A DNA stretch of 31,101 bases, taken from contig DATABA010000089.1 of the NCBI GenBank assembly GCA_036259835.1, positions 1 to 31,101 on the forward strand, in the 5' to 3' direction. Under the pieces are notes generated by a model. It worked only from the letters and a program-made list of their open reading frames with translations, was not told the origin of the DNA and did not search any database. Both the position numbers and the translations under genes were made by a program. Each line of letters begins with the position of its first letter. The first letter of the stretch is position 1. Shown one piece after another: positions 17,877 to 24,838 of this stretch. Source of the DNA: JALYGK01 sp036259835 (GTDB taxonomy: Bacteria; Actinomycetota; UBA4738).

Positions 17877-18104
17877 CTAAGGCGCCGGCGATCGCTTCGA
17901 GGCGCGGCTTCGCGAGCCACCCAGCATTCGGCGCACGGTCCCGTCCTCGGCCTTTACCTCGGCCATTCCGGTGATTCGCCGCTTCCGGCTGCTCGATTTC
18001 TTGATGAGCATGTGGTTGCCCGTGGCCTTGCGGTGCAGCACCTTTCCGCCGCCGGTCACGCGGAACCGTTTTGCCGCACCACGATGGGTCTTCATTTTCG
18101 GCAT
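17877..18104 (-). CDS. rpmI: Ribosomal protein bL35
   Basis: Small basic large-subunit protein of 75 residues, with the family signature PKMKTHRGAAKRFRVTG at the N-terminus, KVLHRKATGNHML, and a late KSSSRKRR. The C-terminus is about ten residues longer than typical. The start is the ATG at 18104, 5 nt after the infC stop. The frame stays open upstream through infC, but that part has no L35 similarity. Confidence 0.96.
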   Translation of the reverse strand: MPKMKTHRGAAKRFRVTGGGKVLHRKATGNHMLIKKSSSRKRRITGMAEVKAEDGTVRRMLGGSRSRASKRSPAP

Positions 18105-18109
18105 TCGAC

Positions 18110-18646
18110 TTACTCCTTCGCGTCTCCCTCGACGGCGGCTACCTTCGCGGGCTGCCGCTTGACGGGCACCATGACCATGATCATGTTGCGCCCGTCGAGC
18201 TTCGGGAAGGACTCTACGGTAGCAAGTTCCTTGAGATCGCCCGACAAACGGTCCAACAAGCGCCGGCCCAATTCGGTGTGGGCCATCTCTCGCCCCCGGA
18301 ACATGATGGTCACCTTCACGCGGGCGCCGGACTTCAGAAACCGCTCGACGTGCCCTTTCTTGGTGGCATAGTCGTGCGGGTCGATCTTCGGGCGCATCTT
18401 GATCTCCTTGACCTCGACCCGCTGTTGGCGCTTCCGAGCTTCCTTCTGCCGGACGTCGCGTTCGTACTTGAACTTTCCGTAGTCCATGATCCGGCACACT
18501 GGCGGGTCGGCCTGCGGGGCCACCTCCACGAGGTCGAGGTCCAGGTCCTGGGCGCGCCGCATGGCGTCCTGGATGGAAACAATTCCGATCTGGGCTCCAT
18601 CGGGTCCAACCAGCCGGACCTGCGGAGAGCGAATCCGGTCATTCAC
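18110..18646 (-). CDS. infC: Translation initiation factor IF-3
   Basis: IF-3 binds the 30S subunit and checks the start codon and initiator tRNA. The 178 residues have the N-domain starting NDRIRSPQVRLVGPDG, the linker DYGKFKYERDVRQKEARKRQ, and the C-domain with KEIKMRPKIDPHDY and FRGREMAHTELG. The start is taken as GTG at 18646. In-frame codons continue only eight triplets further up to a TGA, reading through ADPR, which also looks IF-3-like, so a non-standard start there is possible. No Shine-Dalgarno is near the GTG. The gene leads the infC-rpmI-rplT-methyltransferase fusion-pheS-pheT block. Confidence 0.95.
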   Translation of the reverse strand: MNDRIRSPQVRLVGPDGAQIGIVSIQDAMRRAQDLDLDLVEVAPQADPPVCRIMDYGKFKYERDVRQKEARKRQQRVEVKEIKMRPKIDPHDYATKKGHVERFLKSGARVKVTIMFRGREMAHTELGRRLLDRLSGDLKELATVESFPKLDGRNMIMVMVPVKRQPAKVAAVEGDAKE

Positions 18647-18749
18647 GCGCGGATCAGCGGCTACCCTGCATCACCCCCCGCATCGAACCGCGCGCGCAAA
18701 GCGCCTGAGCAGCTTCAAGAACAAAATTCGTCGCGCATTCGTTCACCCG

Positions 18750-18779
18750 AGTATAGGAGAGGCATCCGACAGCCTCGAA
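18750..18779 (-). promoter_or_regulatory. Predicted promoter of the infC operon
   Basis: On the minus strand TATACT (18750-18755) is a near-consensus -10 box, with TTCGAG (18774-18779) 18 bp upstream as a weak -35. The start site would be near 18743, giving a leader of about 97 nt before infC. That leader contains a GCGC-TTT-GCGC mini-hairpin and a five-codon frame (ATG at about 18670) just after a G-run. Confidence 0.45.
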
Positions 18780-18828
18780 TCGGAAATGGACGCGGAGGCG
18801 ATGGTTCGTCGTGAGACTCGCCGTCGAA

Positions 18829-19029
18829 TCAGGCAGGCTTGACGTTCGCAGCCTGTTTGCCCTTGGGGCCTTCCACGATGTCGAACTCGACCTCCTGCCC
18901 CTCGGTCAGCGTGCGATAGCCATCGCCGGTGATGGCGCTGTAGTGGACGAAGACGTCGTCACCATCGGGTCGAGCGATGAAGCCGTATCCCTTTTCGTTG
19001 CTGAACCACTTGACGGTACCTTGGGTCAA
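18829..19029 (-). CDS. Cold-shock protein (CspA family)
   Basis: A single-stranded nucleic-acid-binding OB-fold protein, 66 residues. It shows TQGTVKWFSNEKGYGFI with the RNP1 motif KGYGFI, and RNP2 as VFVHYSAI. The length is standard. The start is TTG at 19029: AAGGAGG sits 6 nt upstream and homology begins there; the longer open frame to 19173 is not homologous. Likely an RNA chaperone. It stands alone between the cupin gene and the infC promoter, all on the minus strand. Confidence 0.95.
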   Translation of the reverse strand: MTQGTVKWFSNEKGYGFIARPDGDDVFVHYSAITGDGYRTLTEGQEVEFDIVEGPKGKQAANVKPA

Positions 19030-19057
19030 CGTGAACCTCCTTGCGTAAACCCCCTGC

Positions 19058-19101
19058 GCTGCGGCGCCGCGCAGCCTAACACGGTGCACATACCCGGGCA
19101 A
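19058..19101 (-). promoter_or_regulatory. Possible cold-shock gene promoter and hairpin
   Basis: On the minus strand TTGCCC (19096-19101) and TAGGCT (19073-19078) are spaced 17 bp. A GC-rich inverted repeat GCTGCG/CGCAGC covers 19058-19075 and overlaps the -10 box and the expected start. Either the promoter or the hairpin may be the functional element. Confidence 0.3.
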
Positions 19102-19166
19102 TGATTCTCTCGGCGTGGACCGCCCGCTCCTGAAGCCCAAATGCAATGGAGGTTCCGAGCGGCGAA

Positions 19167-19517
19167 TCACCACTCCGGCTGGAGTGGCCGCCCGTAATCG
19201 TCCTGGAGCCGGAATGTGTCGTCCTCGGACGTGTAGCCGTACGCCACTTCGAGGACGCGGCCGCGCTTGTCACCCTTGTTCTGGATCCGGTGTGGCTCCT
19301 CGGCCGACACGACGTACTCGTCGCCCGGTTGCGCTTCCAGGATCTTGTTCCCGATCTGGATCACCAATCCGGGGTCCAGCACCACCCACATCTCGTCCCT
19401 TAACTGGTGGTAGTGCTCGCTTGTTTCCTGCCCGGGCTCCACCGTAATCAGGCGGACGGACGACGGCTGGTTCAGGGCGAACGTGACCACTTTTCCCCAC
19501 GGCTTGTCGACGATCAT
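19167..19517 (-). CDS. Single-domain cupin, type II phosphomannose isomerase-like
   Basis: A 116-residue beta-barrel protein resembling the C-terminal cupin of mannose-1-phosphate guanylyltransferase/phosphomannose isomerase enzymes. It starts with DKPWGKV, has the metal-binding motif EHYHQLRDEMWVVLD (His35, His37, Glu42) and a second-motif His76 in EEPHRIQN, and ends with a family-like EDDTFRLQDDYGR. The nucleotidyltransferase part is absent, so it may be a stand-alone isomerase or a cupin of other function. The ATG lies 7 nt after the ribH stop, with AAGGAG upstream, so it is probably co-transcribed with the riboflavin genes. Confidence 0.85.
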   Translation of the reverse strand: MIVDKPWGKVVTFALNQPSSVRLITVEPGQETSEHYHQLRDEMWVVLDPGLVIQIGNKILEAQPGDEYVVSAEEPHRIQNKGDKRGRVLEVAYGYTSEDDTFRLQDDYGRPLQPEW

Positions 19518-19524
19518 CGAACCG

Positions 19525-19998
19525 TCACTCCTTCTCGGGGAGCTGATCGAGCACGCTGACAGTTTGCAGGACGGTCATCGCCGCGTCCCATCCCTTGTTG
19601 CCGTGCTTCCCCCCTGCCCGGTCCAACGCCTGGTCCATGGTTTCGGTGGTCAGGACGCCGAAGGCCGCGGGAACGCCGGTCTCCAGAGCGACGGCCTGGA
19701 TTCCCCGAGCGGCCTCGCCCGCCACGTAGTCGAAATGAGGTGTTTCGCCGCGAATTACCGCGCCAAGGCAGACGATGCCGTCGAACATCCCGCTCTTGGC
19801 GAGGCGCTTGGCGACCAAGGGGACCTCGAAGGATCCGGGAACCCACGCGATGTGGAGGTCGTCATCGGTTACGCCGTGTGCTCGGAAACAATCGAGCGCT
19901 CCGCGCACCAAGGGTTGAACCACGATCTCGTTGAAGCTCGCCGCGACGATGGCGAACCGCCGCCCCCTCGCGTCGAAGCCGCCTCTGGTTTCGTTCAT
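19525..19998 (-). CDS. ribH: 6,7-dimethyl-8-ribityllumazine synthase
   Basis: The enzyme condenses 5-amino-6-ribitylamino-uracil with 3,4-dihydroxy-2-butanone 4-phosphate. The 157 residues show FAIVAASFNEIVV, WVPGSFEVPLVAKRLA, and the signature CLGAVIRGETPHFDYV, plus GVLTTETMDQALDRAGGK. Length and motifs are normal. Its ATG overlaps the ribBA stop as ATGA, which indicates translational coupling. It is the last biosynthetic gene of the rib operon. Confidence 0.97.
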   Translation of the reverse strand: MNETRGGFDARGRRFAIVAASFNEIVVQPLVRGALDCFRAHGVTDDDLHIAWVPGSFEVPLVAKRLAKSGMFDGIVCLGAVIRGETPHFDYVAGEAARGIQAVALETGVPAAFGVLTTETMDQALDRAGGKHGNKGWDAAMTVLQTVSVLDQLPEKE

Positions 19999-21245
19999 CG
20001 CTGGACGCCCTCCGGACGCGCGGCTTCCTCATGTTCGAGGTTCTCGAGAATGTGGCCGAGCTTCTCCCGTTTGGTCTTTAGGTACGAAAGGTTGTGCGCG
20101 GTGGGAGTGGTCTCCAGAGGAATGCGCTCCACGATGGAGAGGCCGTACCCCTCAAGGCCAGCGCGTTTCGCCGGGTTGTTCGTAAGGAGGCGCATGCTCC
20201 GGACGCCGAGGTCGTACAGGATCTGGGCGCCGATTCCGTACTCGCGCGGATCCGGACTGAGCCCGAGCTCGAGGTTGGCCTCGACGGTGTCACGCCCGGC
20301 CTCCTGGAGCTGGTAGGCCCGAAGCTTGTGTGTGAGGCCGATGGCTCTCCCCTCGTGTCCTCGGATGTAGAGCACGACGCCCCGGCCTTCGCCGCTGATC
20401 TTCCTGAGCGCGTCGTCCAGCTGTGTTCCGCAGTCGCACCGAAGCGAGTGGAAGACATCGCCGGTGAGACATTCGGAGTGGACCCGGACGAGGATTCCTT
20501 CCCCGTCGCCGACGTCACCGAGAACCATGGCGACATGGACGCGATCATCGACGAGGCTTTCGTAGGCGCTGGCCTTGAACTCCCCGTACAGCGTCGGGAT
20601 CGTCGCCTCGGCGACCTTGCGAACCAGCTTCTCGCGGCGGCGCCGGTAGGCGATGAGGTCAGCGATCGAGATGATCTTGAGCCCGTGCTCCTTGGCCACC
20701 CGCTGGAGCTCCGGCAGCCGGGCCATGGTGCCGTCGGAGTGCATGATCTCGCAGATCACGCCGGCGGGAAACATGCCTGCCAGAACCGCGAGGTCCACCG
20801 CGGCTTCGGTGTGCCCGGCACGCTTCAACACACCACCTTCCTGAGCCCGAAGCGGGAACACGTGGCCGGGCATCTGGAGGTCCTCGGGGCGGGTGGTTGG
20901 ATCGCAGACTGCCTGGACCGTTGCGGCTCGGTCGTACGCGCTCGTGCCGGTGGTCGTTGACTTCGCGTCGATGGAGACAGCGAAAGCGGTCTCGTGTGCG
21001 CCGTGCTTGGCGGTGACCATCAGTGGAATGTTCAGCTCGTCGAGCCGTGATCCCGTGCACGGGAGACAGATGATGCCGCGTCCGTGCGTCGCCATGAAGT
21101 TGATGGCTTCGGGAGTGGCCTTCTCGGCCGCCATGACGAAGTCACCCTCGTCCTCGCGGTCCGCGTCGTCGACCACGATCAAGATGCGCCCGGCCCTGAT
21201 GTCCTCGATGGCCTCTTCGATCGATGCGAACGGCGACTCACTCAT
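19995..21245 (-). CDS. ribBA: Bifunctional DHBP synthase / GTP cyclohydrolase II
   Basis: This protein supplies both riboflavin precursors. Residues 1-205 are 3,4-dihydroxy-2-butanone 4-phosphate synthase, acting on ribulose 5-phosphate, with DREDEGD (29-35), FMATHGRG and QEGGVLKRAGHTEA. Residues 210-400 are GTP cyclohydrolase II with zinc ligands Cys259, Cys270 and Cys272 (SECLTGDVFHSLRCDCG), RGHEGRAIG, and REYGIGAQIL. The product has 416 residues, normal for the fusion. The ATG overlaps the ribE stop as ATGA, and the stop overlaps the ribH start the same way. rpe, which interconverts its substrate ribulose 5-phosphate, is nearby. Confidence 0.97.
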   Translation of the reverse strand: MSESPFASIEEAIEDIRAGRILIVVDDADREDEGDFVMAAEKATPEAINFMATHGRGIICLPCTGSRLDELNIPLMVTAKHGAHETAFAVSIDAKSTTTGTSAYDRAATVQAVCDPTTRPEDLQMPGHVFPLRAQEGGVLKRAGHTEAAVDLAVLAGMFPAGVICEIMHSDGTMARLPELQRVAKEHGLKIISIADLIAYRRRREKLVRKVAEATIPTLYGEFKASAYESLVDDRVHVAMVLGDVGDGEGILVRVHSECLTGDVFHSLRCDCGTQLDDALRKISGEGRGVVLYIRGHEGRAIGLTHKLRAYQLQEAGRDTVEANLELGLSPDPREYGIGAQILYDLGVRSMRLLTNNPAKRAGLEGYGLSIVERIPLETTPTAHNLSYLKTKREKLGHILENLEHEEAARPEGVQR

Positions 21246-21838
21246 GCCCGCTGTTTCACCAGCCCTTCAACGTATTTCGCGAGGACATCGACTTCCAGAT
21301 TGACCGAATCGCCTTTCTTCAGCGTCCCCAGGGTCGTCACGTCGAGCGTGTGCGGGACCAGTGCGACACCGAACACTCGGTGCCCGGGGTTGACCACGGT
21401 AAGGCTCACACCGTCGACGGCGATCGATCCCTTGTCGACGATGTACCGAGAAAGGTCCTGCGGAACCTTGACCAGCATGACCTTGCCCGGCGACGCCTCA
21501 TCGATCGACACGACCTCTCCCACTCCGTCCACGTGACCTTGGACCACGTGGCCGCCGAAGCGCGTCGTCAGGGTCACGGGACGCTCCAAGTTGACGGGGT
21601 CTCGTGGTTGGAGAAGGCGCAAGGTGGTCCGCATCAACGTCTCCGCGGTCAAATCGAACGAAATCTTCGACGCGCCGTTCTGCCCGTCGCCCACTCTGTC
21701 CACGACGGTCAGGCACACTCCGTTCACGGCAACCGAAGACCCTTCCGTCGAATCGTCGGCAACCTTCCCGGCCGACACGACCAGCCGCCGTCCCGCCTCC
21801 ACCACCGTGCCGCGCTCTTCAACGATCCCGGTGAACAT
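21242..21838 (-). CDS. ribE: Riboflavin synthase alpha chain
   Basis: The enzyme dismutates two lumazine molecules to riboflavin. The 198 residues form two similar lumazine-binding barrels: the first begins MFTGIVEERG and has VAVNGVCLTV, the second has GHVVQGHVDGVGEV and IAVDGVSLTVV. The doubled structure and length are typical. The ATG lies 20 nt inside the ribD end, and its stop overlaps the ribBA start by 4 nt. The symbol varies between organisms (ribE or ribC). Confidence 0.96.
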   Translation of the reverse strand: MFTGIVEERGTVVEAGRRLVVSAGKVADDSTEGSSVAVNGVCLTVVDRVGDGQNGASKISFDLTAETLMRTTLRLLQPRDPVNLERPVTLTTRFGGHVVQGHVDGVGEVVSIDEASPGKVMLVKVPQDLSRYIVDKGSIAVDGVSLTVVNPGHRVFGVALVPHTLDVTTLGTLKKGDSVNLEVDVLAKYVEGLVKQRA

Positions 21839-22943
21839 CCGCCACCACCTTCAGGTCGTCGCCGATTCGAGTGACGTCGCGAATGGTCAGAGGGATCGCC
21901 TCGGCAATGTTCGGAATGCCGGATCCGCCCGTGATACCGGGAGCTTCCGTTCCCCCGATCAGTTTTGGAGAGAGGTAGAGCACGAGGCGATCGACCAGAC
22001 CAGCCTCCACCACCGCCCACGCAACGGTGGGTCCGCCCTCGATCAAGACATCCTGGACGTCGCGCTTTCCGAGAAGCTCGATGAGCCTCCTGAGCGGAAG
22101 GGATGCCTCGTCGCCGTTTTCAATGAGGATCACTTCGACCCCTGCCGCTTCCCAGTCGCGGCGGACCTGCACGGGGGCCGCGGGCGTGGTCGCGATGACG
22201 GTGGGCGCGCTCCCGTCGAGAACCGCCGCAGTGGGAGGAGTCCGACCGCGGCCGTCGATAACGACGCGCACCGGCTGCCGGCCGCGGTATTCATCGAGCC
22301 GCACGGTGAGCGACGGGTCGTCTGCCAGAACGGTTCCGGCCCCCACCACGATCGCTCCGGACCTGGCCCGAAGCCAATGTGCGTCTCGTCGCGCCTCCTC
22401 GCCGGTGATCCATCGGGACGACCCGTCGCGCGCGGCGGTCTTTCCGTCGAGCGATGCCGCAAGCTTCAAGGTCACGTACGGGAGACCGGTTCGAACGTGT
22501 TTCGCGAAGCCAGCATTCATGTGTTCGGCCCGCTCTTGGAGTACTCCGTCCACAACCCGAAGGCCGGCGTCGCGCAGGTAGCGGAGCCCGCGGCCATCAA
22601 CAACGGGATTCGGATCGACCGCGGCCACGACGACCTCAGCGACGCCGGCCTCGACGATGGCCGGCGCACACGGCGGCGTCCGCCCGTGGTGCCCGCATGG
22701 CTCGAGCGTGGTGTACAGGGTTGCGCCGCGTGCAGCGTCGCCCGCCGCGGCGATGGCCGCCATCTCAGCGTGCGGAGAGCCGGGGCCCTCGTGCCATCCC
22801 TCCCCCACGACGCGGCCGTCCTTGAGCAACAGGGCGCCGACCAGCGGATTGGGAGGAGCCAAGCCAAGGCCGCGCTCGGCGAGGGCAAGTGCCCTGGCCA
22901 TGTACTCGGCGGCTTGCGTTCCGGGCTCGCGCCCCCTGTCCAT
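21819..22943 (-). CDS. ribD: Bifunctional riboflavin deaminase/reductase
   Basis: The enzyme performs two early steps after GTP opening. Residues 1-145 are the zinc deaminase with HAE (58-60) and PCGHHGRTPPC (82-92). The rest is the NADPH-dependent reductase with LKLAASLDGK, SRWITGEEARRDAHWLRA and DVLIEGGPTVAWAVV. It has 374 residues from the ATG at 22943. That ATG is preferred over the in-frame ATG at 22949 because GAGGGG touches the first but is 6 nt from the second. It is first in the rib operon, behind an FMN riboswitch. Confidence 0.95.
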   Translation of the reverse strand: MDRGREPGTQAAEYMARALALAERGLGLAPPNPLVGALLLKDGRVVGEGWHEGPGSPHAEMAAIAAAGDAARGATLYTTLEPCGHHGRTPPCAPAIVEAGVAEVVVAAVDPNPVVDGRGLRYLRDAGLRVVDGVLQERAEHMNAGFAKHVRTGLPYVTLKLAASLDGKTAARDGSSRWITGEEARRDAHWLRARSGAIVVGAGTVLADDPSLTVRLDEYRGRQPVRVVIDGRGRTPPTAAVLDGSAPTVIATTPAAPVQVRRDWEAAGVEVILIENGDEASLPLRRLIELLGKRDVQDVLIEGGPTVAWAVVEAGLVDRLVLYLSPKLIGGTEAPGITGGSGIPNIAEAIPLTIRDVTRIGDDLKVVADVHRDR

Positions 22944-22949
22944 CACCAT

Positions 22950-22965
22950 CCCCTCTTCAAGGGGG
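22950..22965 (-). promoter_or_regulatory. Inverted repeat covering the ribD ribosome binding site
   Basis: CCCC and GGGG arms with inner CTT/AAG complement enclose the ribD ribosome binding site GAAGAGGGG. If folded, the RNA would hide the site, as expected for a translation-controlling riboswitch platform. The loop is tight, so the exact pairing is uncertain. Confidence 0.4.
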
Positions 22966-22994
22966 CGGAGGCGCGACGAGAGGAGAGACGGATG

Positions 22995-23015
22995 GGCAGG
23001 CGTTCACCGCCTGCC
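22995..23015 (-). terminator. Perfect hairpin after the FMN riboswitch
   Basis: GGCAGGCG and CGCCTGCC form a perfect 8-bp stem with a 5-nt loop. It starts about 5 nt after the aptamer and about 50 nt before ribD. A pyrimidine-rich stretch follows in the RNA but no U-run, so it may be a high-GC terminator/antiterminator or only part of the expression platform. Confidence 0.4.
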
Positions 23016-23020
23016 GGTTT

Positions 23021-23148
23021 GCTCGCCTCTCCCATCCCGACTTTCACGGTCGGTCACGGAATTGCACCGTGTCCACCCCGAGCTGGCGGCCCGGGGGTCG
23101 CGGACTCTCACCGCCGGTGGGGAGTTACACCCCGCCCCGATGACGAGC
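23021..23148 (-). promoter_or_regulatory. FMN riboswitch (RFN element)
   Basis: On the minus strand the conserved RFN core is unmistakable: GGGGCGGGGTGTAACTCCCC, ACCGGCGGTGAGAGTCCGCG, GGTGCAATTCCGTGACCGAC and GTGAAAGTCGGGATGGGAGA in the right order. The closing P1 helix pairs GCTCGTC with GGCGAGC at the two ends, including one G-U pair. It precedes ribD and should turn down the operon when FMN is abundant. The expression platform lies between 22950 and 23020. Confidence 0.97.
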
Positions 23149-23161
23149 TTCTATTGGCTCA

Positions 23162-23167
23162 AGTATA
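23162..23167 (-). promoter_or_regulatory. -10 box of the riboflavin operon
   Basis: TATACT on the minus strand lies about 14 nt before the aptamer, so transcription would start near 23154, just ahead of the riboswitch. No convincing -35 box is seen. Confidence 0.45.
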
Positions 23168-23206
23168 CCGAGCAGTAGGAACGGCGCCTGTCGAGCGGTC
23201 GGTCCG

Positions 23207-24136
23207 TCAGGTGGTGCGGCGGTCGAGGGCGTACGACGAGCCCGCCTCCCGCTTGGCGAACTGCTTCAGCTCGGTCGCCGTGGTGACCGCTTCTCCGTAA
23301 TGGGTGAAACGCCGAGCTGAGGTCGACGCAACGCCGATCGACAGCGCCAGCATGGGGAACACCTTGACGTTCCCCTGCCGGTCCGGAACCTCGATGCACC
23401 CGCGCTCGCGATCGATCGAGTCGTACAGGCTCGGCGAGACCTCGTCGAACCGTTCGACGAGCGTCTTGGCGACCAGCTCGCCCATGTCCGGCGGAACGAT
23501 GATGATGAAGTCGTCTCCACCCACGTGCCCCACGAAGCCCTGCGGCCCCGCCATGTCGTGAACGACATCGTTGATGAGCCGCGCCAGTCCCTGGATGGCG
23601 CGGTCACCCCGAACGAACCCGTAGTGGTCGTTATAGGCCTTGAAGTAATCGAGGTCCGCGTACAGCAGGGAGAAGGGCTCGTCTTCGGCGACGCGGCGCC
23701 TGATCTCCTCCTGCACGCGGATGTTCCCGGGAAGGCCGGTCAACGGTGACAGCGCGCGCATCTCCCGAGCGCGCCGGAGCGTTCCCTTCACCCGGGCCAG
23801 CAACTCGACGGGGTCGAACGGCTTGATGATGTAGTCGTCGGCGCCCGACGAAAGCCCGAGGACCTTGTCCGACGAGAGGGCTTTCGCCGTCAGCATGATG
23901 ATGCTCGACGACGACGTTCGTGAGTCGCGTCGAAGTCGCTGGGCCACTTCGAACCCGTCCATCTTCGGCATCATCACGTCGAGGAGCACGAGGTCGGGAC
24001 GAAGCTCGAGCGCTCGCTCCATCGCTTCCTCACCGTTCGACGCGACGGTGACGCTGTAGCCGGCGGATCGAAGGTTCACCTCGACGAACCGCGCTACATC
24101 TGGATCGTCGTCGACCACCAGAATATGTTCGGCCAT
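23207..24136 (-). CDS. Response regulator with GGDEF domain (PleD-like)
   Basis: A 309-residue signalling protein. Residues 1-120 are a receiver domain with acidic pocket Asp9-Asp11, phospho-acceptor Asp53 (LLDVMMPKMDG), Thr83 and Lys105. Residues 130-300 are a GGDEF domain with YADLDYFKAYNDHYGFVRGD, and the signature reads GGDDF (206-210), preceded by His-Val rather than Arg-x. No RxxD inhibitory site precedes it. It may make cyclic di-GMP, but the altered signature leaves activity uncertain. The ATG lies 2 nt after the rpe stop, so it is the last gene of that operon and precedes the rib promoter. No histidine kinase gene is adjacent. Confidence 0.93.
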   Translation of the reverse strand: MAEHILVVDDDPDVARFVEVNLRSAGYSVTVASNGEEAMERALELRPDLVLLDVMMPKMDGFEVAQRLRRDSRTSSSSIIMLTAKALSSDKVLGLSSGADDYIIKPFDPVELLARVKGTLRRAREMRALSPLTGLPGNIRVQEEIRRRVAEDEPFSLLYADLDYFKAYNDHYGFVRGDRAIQGLARLINDVVHDMAGPQGFVGHVGGDDFIIIVPPDMGELVAKTLVERFDEVSPSLYDSIDRERGCIEVPDRQGNVKVFPMLALSIGVASTSARRFTHYGEAVTTATELKQFAKREAGSSYALDRRTT

Positions 24137-24138
24137 GG

Positions 24139-24795
24139 CTACCGCCCCACCAGGAGGGCGAGTCGCCGTGCAGCGTCGCCCGGAGAATCGGCCTTGAAGA
24201 TCGACGACGCCGCGGCAAGCGTGGTGGCGCCGGCGGCGATGCATCTGGACCCGGTCTCTTCGTTGATGCCCCCATCGACCTCGACTTCGACCGAGAGACC
24301 ACGGCGGTCGATCTCCTTCCGGACGGCCTCCACCTTCGGAAGGGCTTCTTCGAGGAATTGCTGTCCCGCCCAACCCGGTTCCACGCTCATGACCAGCACC
24401 CGGTCCAAGGACTCCAAGTGGGGAAAGACCTCGGTCACGTCCGTTCCGGGGTTAACCGCCAGGCCGGCTCGCAGACCGAGGTTCTCGGCTTTGCGGACCG
24501 TCCGGGCCGGGTCGTCCGTCGCCTCGACGTGCGCCGTCACGATGTCCGCTCCGGCCTTCCGGAAGTCCTCAAATAGGTCCTCGGGGCGCTCGATCATCAG
24601 GTGGCAGTGCAACGGCAAGCTCGTGGCTCGCCGCAGGGACTCGACCACCACCGGGCCGACCGTGAGCGGGGGCACGAAATGAGCGTCCATTGCGTCGACA
24701 TGAATGAAATCGACGTGTTTCTCCACCAGCTTTACCTCATCTGAAAGACGCCCGAAGTCGGCCGAAAGGATGGACGCGGCGATCTTCCCTTCCAT
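24139..24795 (-). CDS. rpe: Ribulose-phosphate 3-epimerase
   Basis: The enzyme interconverts ribulose and xylulose 5-phosphates in the pentose phosphate pathway. The 218-residue TIM barrel has IAASILSADFGRL, the metal-binding HVDAMDAHFVPPLTVGP (the usual Met of DGxFVPN is varied), LHCHLMIE, MSVEPGWAGQQF and EVDGGINEETG. The start is the ATG at 24795 because homology begins there. There is no Shine-Dalgarno, and TACAAT lies 8 nt upstream. It follows rsmB by 43 bp and runs 2 nt into the REC-GGDEF gene. Confidence 0.95.
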   Translation of the reverse strand: MEGKIAASILSADFGRLSDEVKLVEKHVDFIHVDAMDAHFVPPLTVGPVVVESLRRATSLPLHCHLMIERPEDLFEDFRKAGADIVTAHVEATDDPARTVRKAENLGLRAGLAVNPGTDVTEVFPHLESLDRVLVMSVEPGWAGQQFLEEALPKVEAVRKEIDRRGLSVEVEVDGGINEETGSRCIAAGATTLAAASSIFKADSPGDAARRLALLVGR

Positions 24796-24803
24796 GCGGC
24801 CGG

Positions 24804-24809
24804 ATTGTA
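24804..24809 (-). promoter_or_regulatory. -10 box of a likely leaderless rpe transcript
   Basis: TACAAT on the minus strand ends 8 nt before the rpe ATG in the rsmB-rpe gap. No Shine-Dalgarno is present and no clear -35 box was found. Confidence 0.42.
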
Positions 24810-24838
24810 GCGGTGAGGGGCTCCGTCCCCGGGATCGC

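Noticed and set aside
17877..18497. Long version of the L35 frame reaching into infC
   Set aside because: L35 homology starts at 18104; the upstream part is out-of-frame infC.
21591..23300. Plus-strand open frame of 569 codons over ribE, ribD and the FMN riboswitch
   Set aside because: It crosses a textbook riboswitch and two rib genes on the other strand, so it is a shadow.
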